DNA of 39,130 nt from a virus. The notes under the pieces are model-generated. The model was not told where the DNA came from. It made no database searches and worked only from the letters and a program-made list of their open reading frames with translations. The stretch lies in IMG/VR virus record IMGVR_UViG_3300036406_000978, positions 1 to 39,130 of that record; one strand, 5' to 3'. This document shows positions 1 through 7,678 of the stretch, piece after piece (positions within the stretch are counted from its first letter, which is position 1; the number at the start of each line of letters is the position of its first letter). Position numbers and translations under genes: made by a program.

Positions 1-243
1 AGCCCAGTTTTCTGATTGACCAACAGAGAATGAACCTGCTGATGAACCTCCACCTGTATCTGATTGTTCCATAACTAATTGCTTAGCTTGGTTTTCTAAT
101 AATAAAGACATGTTGTTTGCCTCTACATTTGTTAAGCCTTCTAATAGACCCGTTTTGTTCCATTTAGAAGACAATTTAGCTGCGTCACTTTGGAGTGATT
201 TCCAAGGACTAGCTGATTCTAATAATGATTGAATTGTGCTCAT
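1..243 (-). CDS. 23: Major capsid protein, gp23-like (3' end cut by window)
   Basis: Reading leftward from the ATG at 241-243 gives 81 residues before the window edge, so only the N-terminal propeptide region and the start of the mature protein are present. The segment W-N-K-T-G-L-L-E-G-L followed by L-L-E-N-Q-A-K-Q-L is the signature of the T4 gp23 family N-terminus, the shell-forming subunit cleaved by gp21 during head maturation. A plausible cleavage site is V57-M58-E59, followed by a Gly/Ser linker TGGGSSAG and F72-S73-V74-G75. It lies 27 bases downstream of the scaffold gene across an A/T-only gap, as expected for the T4 order 22-23. The family call is firm; the exact cleavage residue is inferred. 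Confidence 0.93.
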   Translation of the reverse strand, partial: MSTIQSLLESASPWKSLQSDAAKLSSKWNKTGLLEGLTNVEANNMSLLLENQAKQLVMEQSDTGGGSSAGSFSVGQSENWA

Positions 244-270
244 TTTTTTAAAATTTTTTTTTAAATTGTT

Positions 271-1359
271 TTATTTAATAATTCCTGCTATTTTTTGCAT
301 TCTTTTGAATGTGTCATTAACTTCTACAATAGGCTTTCTTGCTGTTGGCATGATACCTGTTGTTTTAGATGCTAAACTAGTTTTTAATGATTCATTAACA
401 TGTGATTTAGAAGTTTCTTTTAATCCTTCTGATAATGTTTCGAATACTAATTTAGTTTCTTTTACTGTTGATGCTTTATCAAATGCATTTAAAACCTTTA
501 CTTTTTGTGACTCGGTTAAGTTTTTAGCTTTGAAAATTTTGTTAGTGTAAAGTAATTTCGCATTTAACAAATTAACTTCATTGATATCAGATCTCATAGT
601 AGAAATAGTAGACATAGCTTCTTCTAACTCATTTTTAAGTTTTTTGATTTCTTTTTTGTCTTCTTCGTCTTCTTTGTCTTTTTTGTCTTCGTCTTTTGAT
701 TTAATTAGTTTTTTTCTTTTAGCTTCATCTAATTCGATTTCAGCTAAAATTTCATCAATTGAAATTTCTTCTTCTTCACTTTCCATTTCTTCACCTTCTT
801 CACCTTTCATGTCTTCCATGCCTTCACCAGCTTCTAATTCACCAGCTTCAACCATGTCTTTAATTACGTCTTCAATGAATGATTTTAACTCTTCTTCAGT
901 CATGTCCTCGATGTTGATTTCTTCTTCAGTTTCAACTTCTTCTTCACCTTCTGCTTCGTTTAATTCTTCTTTCTTCATTTTGTCGTCTTCTTTAGCTTCA
1001 TACGCGGATTCTTTTTCCATGTCTTCTTCTAATTCAGCTAATAATTCTTCAAGATTAAGTTCATCTAACGGGTTACCTTCTTCTGTGTCGATGTTACCGT
1101 GATCATACTCAATTTCTTCTTTTTTAACTGGTTTGTAGCCCATTAAGTTTTCATCTTTTTTAGAATACATTTCTTCCATATTATCGTCCATTTCTGCCTC
1201 TTCCTTTTCTTCCATTTCTGCAAGTTTAGCTGATAGCATAGATTTTAATTGTGGAGTAAAGTGTTCTTCAAGAGCAGCTTTTGCGCTTGCTATTGCTGTT
1301 TCTTTAACAACTTTAGCATCTTCGATTGCTTCTTTAAGCAAATCTCTGTTTTTACTCAT
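271..1359 (-). CDS. 22: Prohead scaffold (core) protein, gp22-like
   Basis: This 362-residue protein is extremely acidic: long Glu/Asp-rich stretches fill residues ~60-240 and a coiled-coil-like Lys/Glu segment follows. That composition, and its position between the protease and the capsid gene, fit the T4 gp22 scaffold that fills the prohead and is later digested by gp21. I chose the ATG at 1357-1359 (M-S-K-N-R); the longer frame opens only with a GTG at 1389. The C-terminus ends R-M-Q-K-I-A-G-I-I-K, the same motif that opens four other proteins in this window, but without the final x-Glu. The motif could therefore be a scaffold/core binding element. A late-promoter sequence lies 55 bases upstream of the start. 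Confidence 0.88.
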   Translation of the reverse strand: MSKNRDLLKEAIEDAKVVKETAIASAKAALEEHFTPQLKSMLSAKLAEMEEKEEAEMDDNMEEMYSKKDENLMGYKPVKKEEIEYDHGNIDTEEGNPLDELNLEELLAELEEDMEKESAYEAKEDDKMKKEELNEAEGEEEVETEEEINIEDMTEEELKSFIEDVIKDMVEAGELEAGEGMEDMKGEEGEEMESEEEEISIDEILAEIELDEAKRKKLIKSKDEDKKDKEDEEDKKEIKKLKNELEEAMSTISTMRSDINEVNLLNAKLLYTNKIFKAKNLTESQKVKVLNAFDKASTVKETKLVFETLSEGLKETSKSHVNESLKTSLASKTTGIMPTARKPIVEVNDTFKRMQKIAGIIK

Positions 1360-1413
1360 TTGTCCTAAAATTTTGTTTGGGAAATACACTTATTTGAAGT
1401 GTAATAGAATTGT

Positions 1414-1421
1414 TATTTATA
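1414..1421 (-). promoter_or_regulatory. T4-type late promoter sequence TATAAATA
   Basis: The minus strand reads CTATAAATAAC here, an exact match to the T4 late promoter -10 element. It sits 55 bases before the scaffold start and just after two terminators, which is where a new late unit for scaffold and capsid would start. That late sigma-factor homologues (gp55-like) recognise it is inferred. Confidence 0.65.
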
Positions 1422-1422
1422 G

Positions 1423-1450
1423 ATACTGCAAATGCGATTGCGGGCAGTAT
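1423..1450. repeat. Dyad next to the late promoter
   Basis: ATACTGC (1423-1429) and GCAGTAT (1444-1450) form a perfect 7-base inverted repeat with a 14-base spacer, immediately upstream of TATAAATA in the direction of transcription. It could be an operator or an RNA/DNA hairpin. No regulator is identified. Confidence 0.45.
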
Positions 1451-1462
1451 ATTCTAATATAC
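1447..1462. repeat. Short perfect palindrome GTATATT-CT-AATATAC
   Basis: Two 7-base arms flank a 2-base centre and overlap the outer arm of the neighbouring dyad by four bases. The A/T-rich content makes a chance origin possible, but it lies in one of the few non-coding gaps, between the terminators and the late promoter. Confidence 0.35.
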
Positions 1463-1479
1463 ATATGTCCGGATTTTCT

Positions 1480-1498
1480 AAAAATGCACAGAAGTGCA
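1480..1498 (-). terminator. Intrinsic terminator, second of a tandem pair
   Basis: On the minus strand TGCAC-TTCT-GTGCA forms a 5-bp stem with a 4-base loop and is followed directly by five T residues. It lies just downstream of the stronger hairpin at 1502-1525. Confidence 0.6.
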
Positions 1499-1501
1499 AA
1501 G

Positions 1502-1525
1502 AAAAAGCTCTTCTTTTGGAAGAGC
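1502..1525 (-). terminator. Intrinsic terminator after the secreted nuclease gene
   Basis: On the minus strand GCTCTTC-CAAAA-GAAGAGC forms a perfect 7-bp stem with a 5-base loop followed by TTTTT. It begins seven bases past the nuclease stop codon and should end the upstream head-gene transcript before the scaffold/capsid unit. Confidence 0.8.
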
Positions 1526-1531
1526 CATGTT

Positions 1532-2125
1532 TTATTTACAATTGCACTTAAACGTATTTAAGTCTTTTGATGTAGGGGCGATGTTAGGAAAATAATAACA
1601 ATACTTAGTATTACCTACTTTTAATTCTTTATAAAATCCTTTAGGTATCGCCGCGTTTGTAGGTACACGTTTAGGTACTTTATCATAATCTAATCTAACA
1701 TATACTGATACTGTTGTAGTTTTAGCTTGTTCACGTTCCCATATTTCTAATGTTTTCCAAGGACCACGATTAAGTGATTGTTGTTGCATTGCTGAGTTAA
1801 TATAGGTAAATGTTGAGTATAACATTTCTTTAGTACAATTAAATGAAGCAGCAGGAGCAATATGTCCTTTATCCCATTCATTATTAACATAATCTTCGTT
1901 ATCAGATGTTTTAATATTTTTGTCTGTGTAGAATTCCATACTTGCTCTAGAAGCAGTACCTGTAGGACATTTAACTGTGTAGGTAACCCATTTAGGTTGT
2001 TCTAAAATTTCAGAATAAACAATACGGAAGTTAGGAGTTTGATAGTTAACACTATCTCTTAATTTAGTTTGTCCAAAAACTACTGTTGATAGACAAATTA
2101 ATATTACTAGAAATAAATTTTTCAT
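1532..2125 (-). CDS. Secreted DNA/RNA non-specific endonuclease (NucA-like)
   Basis: The 197-residue product has a cleavable signal peptide (residues ~1-18, ending V-F-G before Q19). It then carries the beta-beta-alpha metal nuclease core: D85-K86-G87-H88 (family DRGH, His as general base) with I-A-P-A after it, and the Asn-containing segment Y-I-N-S-A-M-Q-Q-Q-S-L-N-R-G-P-W at residues 108-123. Such enzymes degrade DNA and RNA with a divalent metal, usually in the periplasm or outside the cell. The ATG at 2123-2125, one base after the protease stop, is chosen over a longer frame that would overlap the protease. Its place between prohead protease and scaffold is unusual for a T4-like head operon. 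Confidence 0.85.
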   Translation of the reverse strand: MKNLFLVILICLSTVVFGQTKLRDSVNYQTPNFRIVYSEILEQPKWVTYTVKCPTGTASRASMEFYTDKNIKTSDNEDYVNNEWDKGHIAPAASFNCTKEMLYSTFTYINSAMQQQSLNRGPWKTLEIWEREQAKTTTVSVYVRLDYDKVPKRVPTNAAIPKGFYKELKVGNTKYCYYFPNIAPTSKDLNTFKCNCK

Positions 2126-2126
2126 G

Positions 2127-2732
2127 TTAGAATAACGGACATGATCCATTAGCACATAAAATATCAGTAATAATTGAATTAATTTTACTGTATTGATTTA
2201 TACTAGGAATATATGATTCATTTAAGCTAGTTGGTAGCATCCATGAACCCGGATTAGAAGGTGTTGAAACGAAATCCCAACATAGTAATTCAAAGTCATC
2301 TTGTACTTCCATTACATTACCTTTTTGTTCTAATGAACCCATTCCTCTTGATGATACACCTACTGTAATACCACTATCGATTAATGCTTTTAAAATGTTA
2401 CCAGATGGAGTAGGTAAGATTTCAATCATACCCATTACATTATTTCCATCCCACCAGCATTTTTTAATATTATGTGAAACATTTTTTAAGTTAATAATTG
2501 AAGAATCTGGGTGGTCTAATTCACCTAAAGCTCTATTCTCACGAATTGATTCCATGTAGCGATCCATTTCACGTTCCCATAATTCTTTAGCGTAATATCT
2601 ACCATTACCGTTTTTTACTTCGACAGTAGCTAATACACCTTTTACTAATAGGTTACCTCCAGGATTAGTTCCTTCAGTTAAGCTAACAGCTTTGGGTGAG
2701 AATAATTGTGTTTCAATTAATACTTGTCTCAT
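2127..2732 (-). CDS. 21: Prohead core serine protease, gp21-like
   Basis: The 201-residue protein matches the T4 gp21 / peptidase S78-type prohead proteases. It has G-E-L-D-H74-P carrying the catalytic His, G-V-S-S-R-G (125-130) carrying the nucleophilic Ser, and C-W-D153-F-V-S-T-P-S, the usual acidic region. In T4 this enzyme sits inside the prohead, cuts after (I/L)-x-E and then itself. A matching site, L170-N171-E172, lies near the C-terminus and could be an autocleavage site. It precedes the nuclease and scaffold genes. Its presence makes the many I/L-x-E tags elsewhere in the window meaningful. Confidence 0.92.
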   Translation of the reverse strand: MRQVLIETQLFSPKAVSLTEGTNPGGNLLVKGVLATVEVKNGNGRYYAKELWEREMDRYMESIRENRALGELDHPDSSIINLKNVSHNIKKCWWDGNNVMGMIEILPTPSGNILKALIDSGITVGVSSRGMGSLEQKGNVMEVQDDFELLCWDFVSTPSNPGSWMLPTSLNESYIPSINQYSKINSIITDILCANGSCPLF

Positions 2733-2738
2733 ATTACG

Positions 2739-4106
2739 TTAATTTGTATTTCTATTACTTATAATTTTTTCAATTGCATTTTTTCTTCCTCCAAATCCCT
2801 TAACACCTTGACCACTTAATATATCTCTCAATTCATCATCTGTTATATTACGATCATTAATTTGCTTTTGGTATTTCATTAACAACATGTTTTCAGATCT
2901 ATTATCTGCCTCTTTACCTAACTCTTCAGGTGATCGCGTTAATGGTGGAAAATCTGGGTTTGAAAGAGGTCTTAATAATATATCTAGGTCATGGATACTT
3001 TCTTTAATAGTTTTAGTTTTAGGTAAATCACCATATCCGCTTGACTTATATTTACCTTTAGGTGCAATTGTTAATTTTTCAGTTTTAAATCCTACTCCTT
3101 TAGTTCCAAACATAGCATTTTTAGCATAATAGTTTATGTCTTTAACCATGTTTTTAAGTACAATTTGTTTTAATTCGTCTACTGTTTTAGTTTTGTTTTT
3201 AGGATCTTTCATTTCAGCATAGTAGCCATTTAAGAAAGATGTACCATAAACATTGTCAATATTTTTCTTATCTTCATTATCAAATTGATCAGCTAAATCT
3301 TTTTGAACTTGTTTAGATGGTTTTGCAAACTCATCATAGTCACCGTATGTTTTTCTATTTGGAACACCAATAACTTCTGATAGATTTTCTTCTTTAGAGT
3401 CATATGAAGATACATAAGCACTACCTTTTGCTAATAATTCTCTACCATCTTTAGTTTTACCTGTAATATGCTTAAGGTTACCAACTTTAGTAATATTTAC
3501 AATTGTTACTACTTCGTCATTTATTTTAGCTTTACTACCTTTTTGGATTTCAGAACCATCACTTAATTTAACACTAAGATTATTACCTTCTTTCACTGTA
3601 TTTGGTTCATTAGCCTTTTTTAAAAGAGGTTTCATATCTTTTATCCATGTTTCAGTATCAGTAAATCTCTTTCCACCAGCCATTATAACCTTACTAAGAT
3701 TTTCTTCTGTAATTTTTCCGGATTTAAGTGCTTTAAATAAAATAATAGCGTCATCCGCTTTAGTAATACCGTTACTCATTAATAAGTTTTTACCATACTC
3801 ATTACTTCGTGATATCCAACCTATAGCATCTCCAAATGGACCAGAAGGAGCTGAAGTCATATCTACTGCTTCATTATTTGTATTTTCTCTAAATATTTCT
3901 AACCATGATGGAGATGGTTTGTGACTAATCACACCACCAATACCTTCACTTAAGATACTTTTTGATTTAAGTACACTTACTGTAGAATCGTAGCTAGAAT
4001 ACTGATTAATATATTCAGGAAATAGATTTTTTGCTTGTTTTAAGAAATGATCTTTATTTCCTTTTCCTTCTTTAATAAGGATGTATTGTTCTTGTAATGT
4101 TTTCAT
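2739..4106 (-). CDS. Putative head-associated polyprotein with N-terminal capsid tag
   Basis: This 455-residue protein has no firm family that I can name. It begins M-K-T-L-Q-E-Q-Y and reaches I11-K12-E13 followed by Gly, strongly resembling the start of T4 internal proteins (MKTYQEFIAE); a second I/L-x-E-G site (L-S-E before G-I-G-G) lies near residue 54. Residues ~178-233 look like a small beta-barrel (K-L-S-D-G-S-E-I ... D-E-V-V-T-I-V). The C-terminus (L-R-D-I-L-S-G-Q-G-V-K-G-F-G-G-R) looks helical. It lies directly upstream of the protease gene, where T4 keeps its core genes 67 and 68, so a core/internal protein is likely. Confidence 0.6.
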   Translation of the reverse strand: MKTLQEQYILIKEGKGNKDHFLKQAKNLFPEYINQYSSYDSTVSVLKSKSILSEGIGGVISHKPSPSWLEIFRENTNNEAVDMTSAPSGPFGDAIGWISRSNEYGKNLLMSNGITKADDAIILFKALKSGKITEENLSKVIMAGGKRFTDTETWIKDMKPLLKKANEPNTVKEGNNLSVKLSDGSEIQKGSKAKINDEVVTIVNITKVGNLKHITGKTKDGRELLAKGSAYVSSYDSKEENLSEVIGVPNRKTYGDYDEFAKPSKQVQKDLADQFDNEDKKNIDNVYGTSFLNGYYAEMKDPKNKTKTVDELKQIVLKNMVKDINYYAKNAMFGTKGVGFKTEKLTIAPKGKYKSSGYGDLPKTKTIKESIHDLDILLRPLSNPDFPPLTRSPEELGKEADNRSENMLLMKYQKQINDRNITDDELRDILSGQGVKGFGGRKNAIEKIISNRNTN

Positions 4107-4119
4107 TTATAATGAGTTA

Positions 4120-4344
4120 TTAATTGTAAAATAATACTGCTCCTGAAGATAAAGAAGCGCTAGTTACATAAATAGGTACAGTAAATCCTGCAGGTACAAC
4201 CCAAGGAGTTGTTAATGAATTTCCATTAAAATCTTTTATACCAGTGAAGGTAGCTGAGCCTGATACTACTGTAAAGCCAGCGTATGAACCAGTGATTGAT
4301 GTTGTAGTTACTATTCCGGTTGTGTTAACAGGTATATTTGCCAT
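4120..4344 (-). CDS. Small Thr/Ser-rich protein in the head operon
   Basis: The 74-residue product is almost all beta-forming and small polar residues (T-G-I-V-T-T-T-S-I-T-G-S-Y-A-G-F) and has no charged tag, Cys or membrane segment. It ends V-L-F-Y-N. It sits one base after the preceding gene and 13 bases before the next, among head genes, so a minor capsid or decoration-type structural role is plausible. I recognise no family. Confidence 0.6.
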   Translation of the reverse strand: MANIPVNTTGIVTTTSITGSYAGFTVVSGSATFTGIKDFNGNSLTTPWVVPAGFTVPIYVTSASLSSGAVLFYN

Positions 4345-4345
4345 A

Positions 4346-4891
4346 TTAGTCTTTAAATAAGTTTATTAAGTCGTTTAAATAATCGTTTGCTAAATCAGTA
4401 CCATATAATACATTAAAATTAGGATTATTTTTATAGTAATCTAATGTTTTTTGTTTTGCGTTTTGTAATAATGGTAATAATTCGTTTAATTTTTGTTCTA
4501 ATGTATCAAATCCTTCTAATCTAGATTTGATAAATGTTTTTAATTCTGGTTTATCTATGTTTAAAGAATCAATATAAGCGTCTACATCTAATTGTGCTTC
4601 GTTTACATTTTCTTTCCACATTTGTTTAACTTCAATTCCCTTTGCCTGTTTATTTAATGCTTTTTGGTTAACTAACTTATATTTAAAGTTTTTAACATAA
4701 ATATTATTTGTTGTACCTTTAGAATTAGTATTTTTTTTATAAGCAGCATCGGTTCCTTCTTTTTTTACTTTTTCTGCTGTTTGTGGTCCTTCACCTGGGC
4801 TAAAAGCACCAGCTGATGCTCCACCTCCTGTGCCTGACTCTTCAGATATCTTTTTTAATGTATCTTTAATAATACGTTTTAAATTATCCAT
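4346..4891 (-). CDS. Putative internal head protein sharing the capsid's mature N-terminus
   Basis: The 181-residue protein begins with a basic amphipathic helix (M-D-N-L-K-R-I-I-K-D-T-L-K-K) ending at I15-S16-E17, a gp21-type site. After this site come E-S-G-T-G-G-G-A-S-A-G-A-F-S-P-G (18-33). The major capsid protein has the same pattern in the same register after V57-M58-E59 (Q-S-D-T-G-G-G-S-S-A-G-S-F-S-V-G). The rest is Lys-rich and helical. The start overlaps the previous gene by eight bases. A gp67/gp68-like core protein or a packaged internal protein fits best; the function is inferred from position and tag. Confidence 0.65.
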   Translation of the reverse strand: MDNLKRIIKDTLKKISEESGTGGGASAGAFSPGEGPQTAEKVKKEGTDAAYKKNTNSKGTTNNIYVKNFKYKLVNQKALNKQAKGIEVKQMWKENVNEAQLDVDAYIDSLNIDKPELKTFIKSRLEGFDTLEQKLNELLPLLQNAKQKTLDYYKNNPNFNVLYGTDLANDYLNDLINLFKD

Positions 4892-5738
4892 TTACTTTAT
4901 GTAATTCTTCTAGTAATTCATAGTAATGAAGTAAATTAGTCATATCATCATTACTAATTTTGTCATTTTTTTCTAATGTAACTAAAATATTAGACACCTC
5001 ATTAATTTTAATTTGAGTTGTCTTGTCTTTAACTTTTTTATTTAATTTAGTTAAGTCAGATTTAATTTCTGTTACTTTAGTATTGTAAAAATCTTTTAAT
5101 TTAGATGGATTATCAACACTATTGATAAATTCTTTTAATACTGATTTTTGTCCTTCATTTAAATTAGCGTATTTAGAATTAAATTTTTCTAATAACGCTC
5201 TATAAGTTAACATACGAATATCTTTATCGTATGACTTAAATTCTTCCATTAATGTATCTTTAGCAACTGTTGTAAGTGGTGCTGAAGTTAAATGTTCTAA
5301 TAGAATTAATTTATTTGAGATTACTTGATTAGCTTCTGGTTGGTTAATACCATCATACATTTCTAATAATGTATAGAACGCTGCTTGTGTTTTGTAATTA
5401 GGGAGTTTAGTTTTAAAAAATTCATCAACGTTATAATTTGCTTTAATTTCTTTAATTAAATTATATTTTTGACGACGTAATGCTGATCTGTTTAAATATT
5501 TACCACTTTCTAATAAAGTATTAATAATGATATCTGCTTTGCCTTCGCTTAGTCTAATGTTGTTTAACAACGTTTCATATAACTTATACTCTTTTCCTAA
5601 CTCTGTTTTTACAAAGTGTTTTTTTAGAATAGTTGCCGCTTTTGAGTCTACGCCTGACAATGTATCAGACGTGATTTGTCTAACTAAAAGCTCAAATAAA
5701 ATGCCAGTATTCTTGTATTTTGAATGTTTAACAATCAT
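4884..5738 (-). CDS. Conserved phage protein next to the portal gene
   Basis: This 284-residue, highly helical, Lys/Leu-rich protein opens K-Y-K-N-T-G-I-L-F-E-L-L-V-R-Q-I-T. I recall that opening from hypothetical proteins beside the portal gene in marine T4-like phages. It has no catalytic motif, signal peptide or membrane segment. The gene lies directly after the portal and before two small head genes, so a head-assembly role (core or portal cofactor) is inferred. The gap upstream carries a TATTTATA element 17 bases before the ATG. Confidence 0.6.
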   Translation of the reverse strand: MIVKHSKYKNTGILFELLVRQITSDTLSGVDSKAATILKKHFVKTELGKEYKLYETLLNNIRLSEGKADIIINTLLESGKYLNRSALRRQKYNLIKEIKANYNVDEFFKTKLPNYKTQAAFYTLLEMYDGINQPEANQVISNKLILLEHLTSAPLTTVAKDTLMEEFKSYDKDIRMLTYRALLEKFNSKYANLNEGQKSVLKEFINSVDNPSKLKDFYNTKVTEIKSDLTKLNKKVKDKTTQIKINEVSNILVTLEKNDKISNDDMTNLLHYYELLEELHKVNG

Positions 5739-5754
5739 TCCTAAAGTGTTTTAT

Positions 5755-5762
5755 TATAAATA
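5755..5762 (-). promoter_or_regulatory. Intergenic TATTTATAATA element
   Basis: The minus strand reads ATATTTATAATAAAA in the 35-base gap between portal and the next gene. The same element recurs ahead of six other genes. It is the reverse complement of the T4 late box, so its direction of action is uncertain. Confidence 0.35.
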
Positions 5763-5773
5763 TATAAGGATTA

Positions 5774-7651
5774 TTATTCTCTAATTTGGGATTCATCTAA
5801 TAGCGAATCTCCTGGTTTTTCTTGACTAAGACATAATTTTTTGTCAACTTGTTCAAACAAACGTTTATTTCTTGCAAAAGCTGATTTAGCACTTTCTAAA
5901 GCAAATGGTTTAGCTGTTGATTTACCATATCCTGATTGGTCATCAGATTTCATATCTTTAACACCTAATCTATCGCGACCTAATGCGTTATCCTGTGTAT
6001 TAATATTAGATACTCTTTCTTTTGGACGACCTAATTGTGTATCATTGTCATATCCTGGTGGCAATTCACCTTCTGGTCCGCCGTTTTTGCTATATAAACT
6101 AGCTAAATCATGTGGTGTACCATAAGATTTACCTGTTTCTACTGGGTCATTACCTTCTTCTCTAATTTGTGCAATTCTAAATTCACGTTTTGCATCTTCA
6201 ATCATCATATCTCTATATTCATCATATGAATCTTCAGAGAATCTGAATACATTGTCATAAACCCAATCAGTAGGCATTAATTTAGTTTCAATGATGTTTT
6301 TAGCTAAATCAACTTTTTCCTTCATTAACATGATACGTTCTTGATCGTATATAATAGACGGTGTAGTTAATGATAACTCAAAGTTAGTTAATTCATCGTT
6401 AGTATAACCTTGAACATATAAATGTACTAATGCAATTTTATATAATTCAGATAATGTAATACGTTGAATACGATCGATTGTACGAGCAAAACGAATATCT
6501 TCTGCTGCTAATGTTGCTTTACCTTGTAAGTCTTTATCGTAACCTAAAAATGCTTTAGGTACCTTTAATGCTGCGAATAACTTATCTCTTAAATATGCAA
6601 CGTCTTGAATACCATCGTAATCTAAACCTTTAGTATTTTCAATACGTGTCGCCTGATCATTACCTCTTACTGGAATATAAAAATCTTCTAGTAAGTTTTG
6701 CATATTATATTTAACATTATATTCACCTGTCTTTTGATCCATTAATGGAGTACGTTTCATTGAACTAATAGTTTTCTGCATAAATGCTTCAACTTCATTA
6801 GGCGGGATAGAACCAACATTAATAAAGAAAGTACGTTTTTCTGGTGAACGAACTACACGATGGATTAACATTGCATCTTCCATTAATGCGTATTGTTTAT
6901 ATAAACGACGAGCTGGTTCTAGATAAGATCTACCATATGGTAAATAGTTAACATCTGTGATTAATCTAAAGTGAGCTACCTCATAGTTTTCAAAGAAAAT
7001 ACCTGGTTCATTTTGACGACCTAAATTAGGTGTGTTGTAATAACCATCACCTGATAAAAATCCTTCAGGTCTGAATTGGAAACGAACAGATGCTGGTTTG
7101 TCTTTGTCATAATTTTCTTGTCTTTCAATATGATATGCTGTGTATGGAATAACATTATATACACCAAATTTTTCAGCAATTTCTAATCTTAAGAAAAAGT
7201 CACCATATTTGCACATTTGACGAATCCAAGACCATAAATTAAATTCAATGTTTAATACATCATAAAATAAGTTATATAAAATTCTTTGAATGTTTTCGTC
7301 TGATGAACGAATAGATAATACTTCACCCATATCATCTTTTAATGTAGATTCATCAGCTACAATATCTAATGCTGAACCAACAATTGCATCCTGATCCATG
7401 ATATCATAGTCTGAATATAATTGGGTACGTAAGTATTGGTAATTTAAATTTAATTGAGCTCCATAAAGTGAAGATGCATTAGTTGAATAGATTCTATTAT
7501 ATCTATCCATTAATGAGTTAGTAGCGATATCACCAGTTTGTTGTATGGTGTTAACGTCCATTACTTTTAATTGATCACCACCCTGATTTCTCATCACTAC
7601 ATCAGTAGAGAATAGTCGTTGTAATCGTGAAAATAAGCCTTTGTCTGCCAT
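5774..7651 (-). CDS. 20: Portal vertex protein, gp20-like
   Basis: The 625-residue protein matches T4-type portal proteins along its length: the N-terminal region with D-I-M-D-Q-D-A-I-V-G-S-A-L-D-I-V-A-D-E, then F-W/L-S-W-I-R-Q-M-C-K-Y-G-D-F-F-L, the R-S-P-E-K-R-T-F-F-I-N-V-G motif and K-V-P-K-A-F-L-G-Y. As a dodecamer it forms the DNA entry vertex, nucleates head assembly and docks the terminase. It is about 100 residues longer than T4 gp20, mostly through a polar, probably disordered C-terminal tail after residue ~500. It directly follows the terminase gene; in T4 the sheath and tube genes 18 and 19 lie between them, so they have been moved elsewhere here. Confidence 0.93.
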   Translation of the reverse strand: MADKGLFSRLQRLFSTDVVMRNQGGDQLKVMDVNTIQQTGDIATNSLMDRYNRIYSTNASSLYGAQLNLNYQYLRTQLYSDYDIMDQDAIVGSALDIVADESTLKDDMGEVLSIRSSDENIQRILYNLFYDVLNIEFNLWSWIRQMCKYGDFFLRLEIAEKFGVYNVIPYTAYHIERQENYDKDKPASVRFQFRPEGFLSGDGYYNTPNLGRQNEPGIFFENYEVAHFRLITDVNYLPYGRSYLEPARRLYKQYALMEDAMLIHRVVRSPEKRTFFINVGSIPPNEVEAFMQKTISSMKRTPLMDQKTGEYNVKYNMQNLLEDFYIPVRGNDQATRIENTKGLDYDGIQDVAYLRDKLFAALKVPKAFLGYDKDLQGKATLAAEDIRFARTIDRIQRITLSELYKIALVHLYVQGYTNDELTNFELSLTTPSIIYDQERIMLMKEKVDLAKNIIETKLMPTDWVYDNVFRFSEDSYDEYRDMMIEDAKREFRIAQIREEGNDPVETGKSYGTPHDLASLYSKNGGPEGELPPGYDNDTQLGRPKERVSNINTQDNALGRDRLGVKDMKSDDQSGYGKSTAKPFALESAKSAFARNKRLFEQVDKKLCLSQEKPGDSLLDESQIRE

Positions 7652-7670
7652 TTTATTATATGTTATTAAT

Positions 7671-7678
7671 TATAAATA
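7671..7678 (-). promoter_or_regulatory. Intergenic TATTTATAATT element before the portal gene
   Basis: The minus strand reads TAATATTTATAATTAATAAC, 20 bases before the portal ATG and directly after the terminase stop. It matches the shared ATATTTATAAT element seen in several gaps. Confidence 0.35.

Noticed and set aside
236-1102. Plus-strand open frames opposite the scaffold gene (236-550 and 581-1102), including a very Ser-rich one
   Set aside because: They are the antisense image of the Glu-rich scaffold coding sequence; GAA/GAG codons read backward give Ser/Phe codons. All supported genes are on the other strand.
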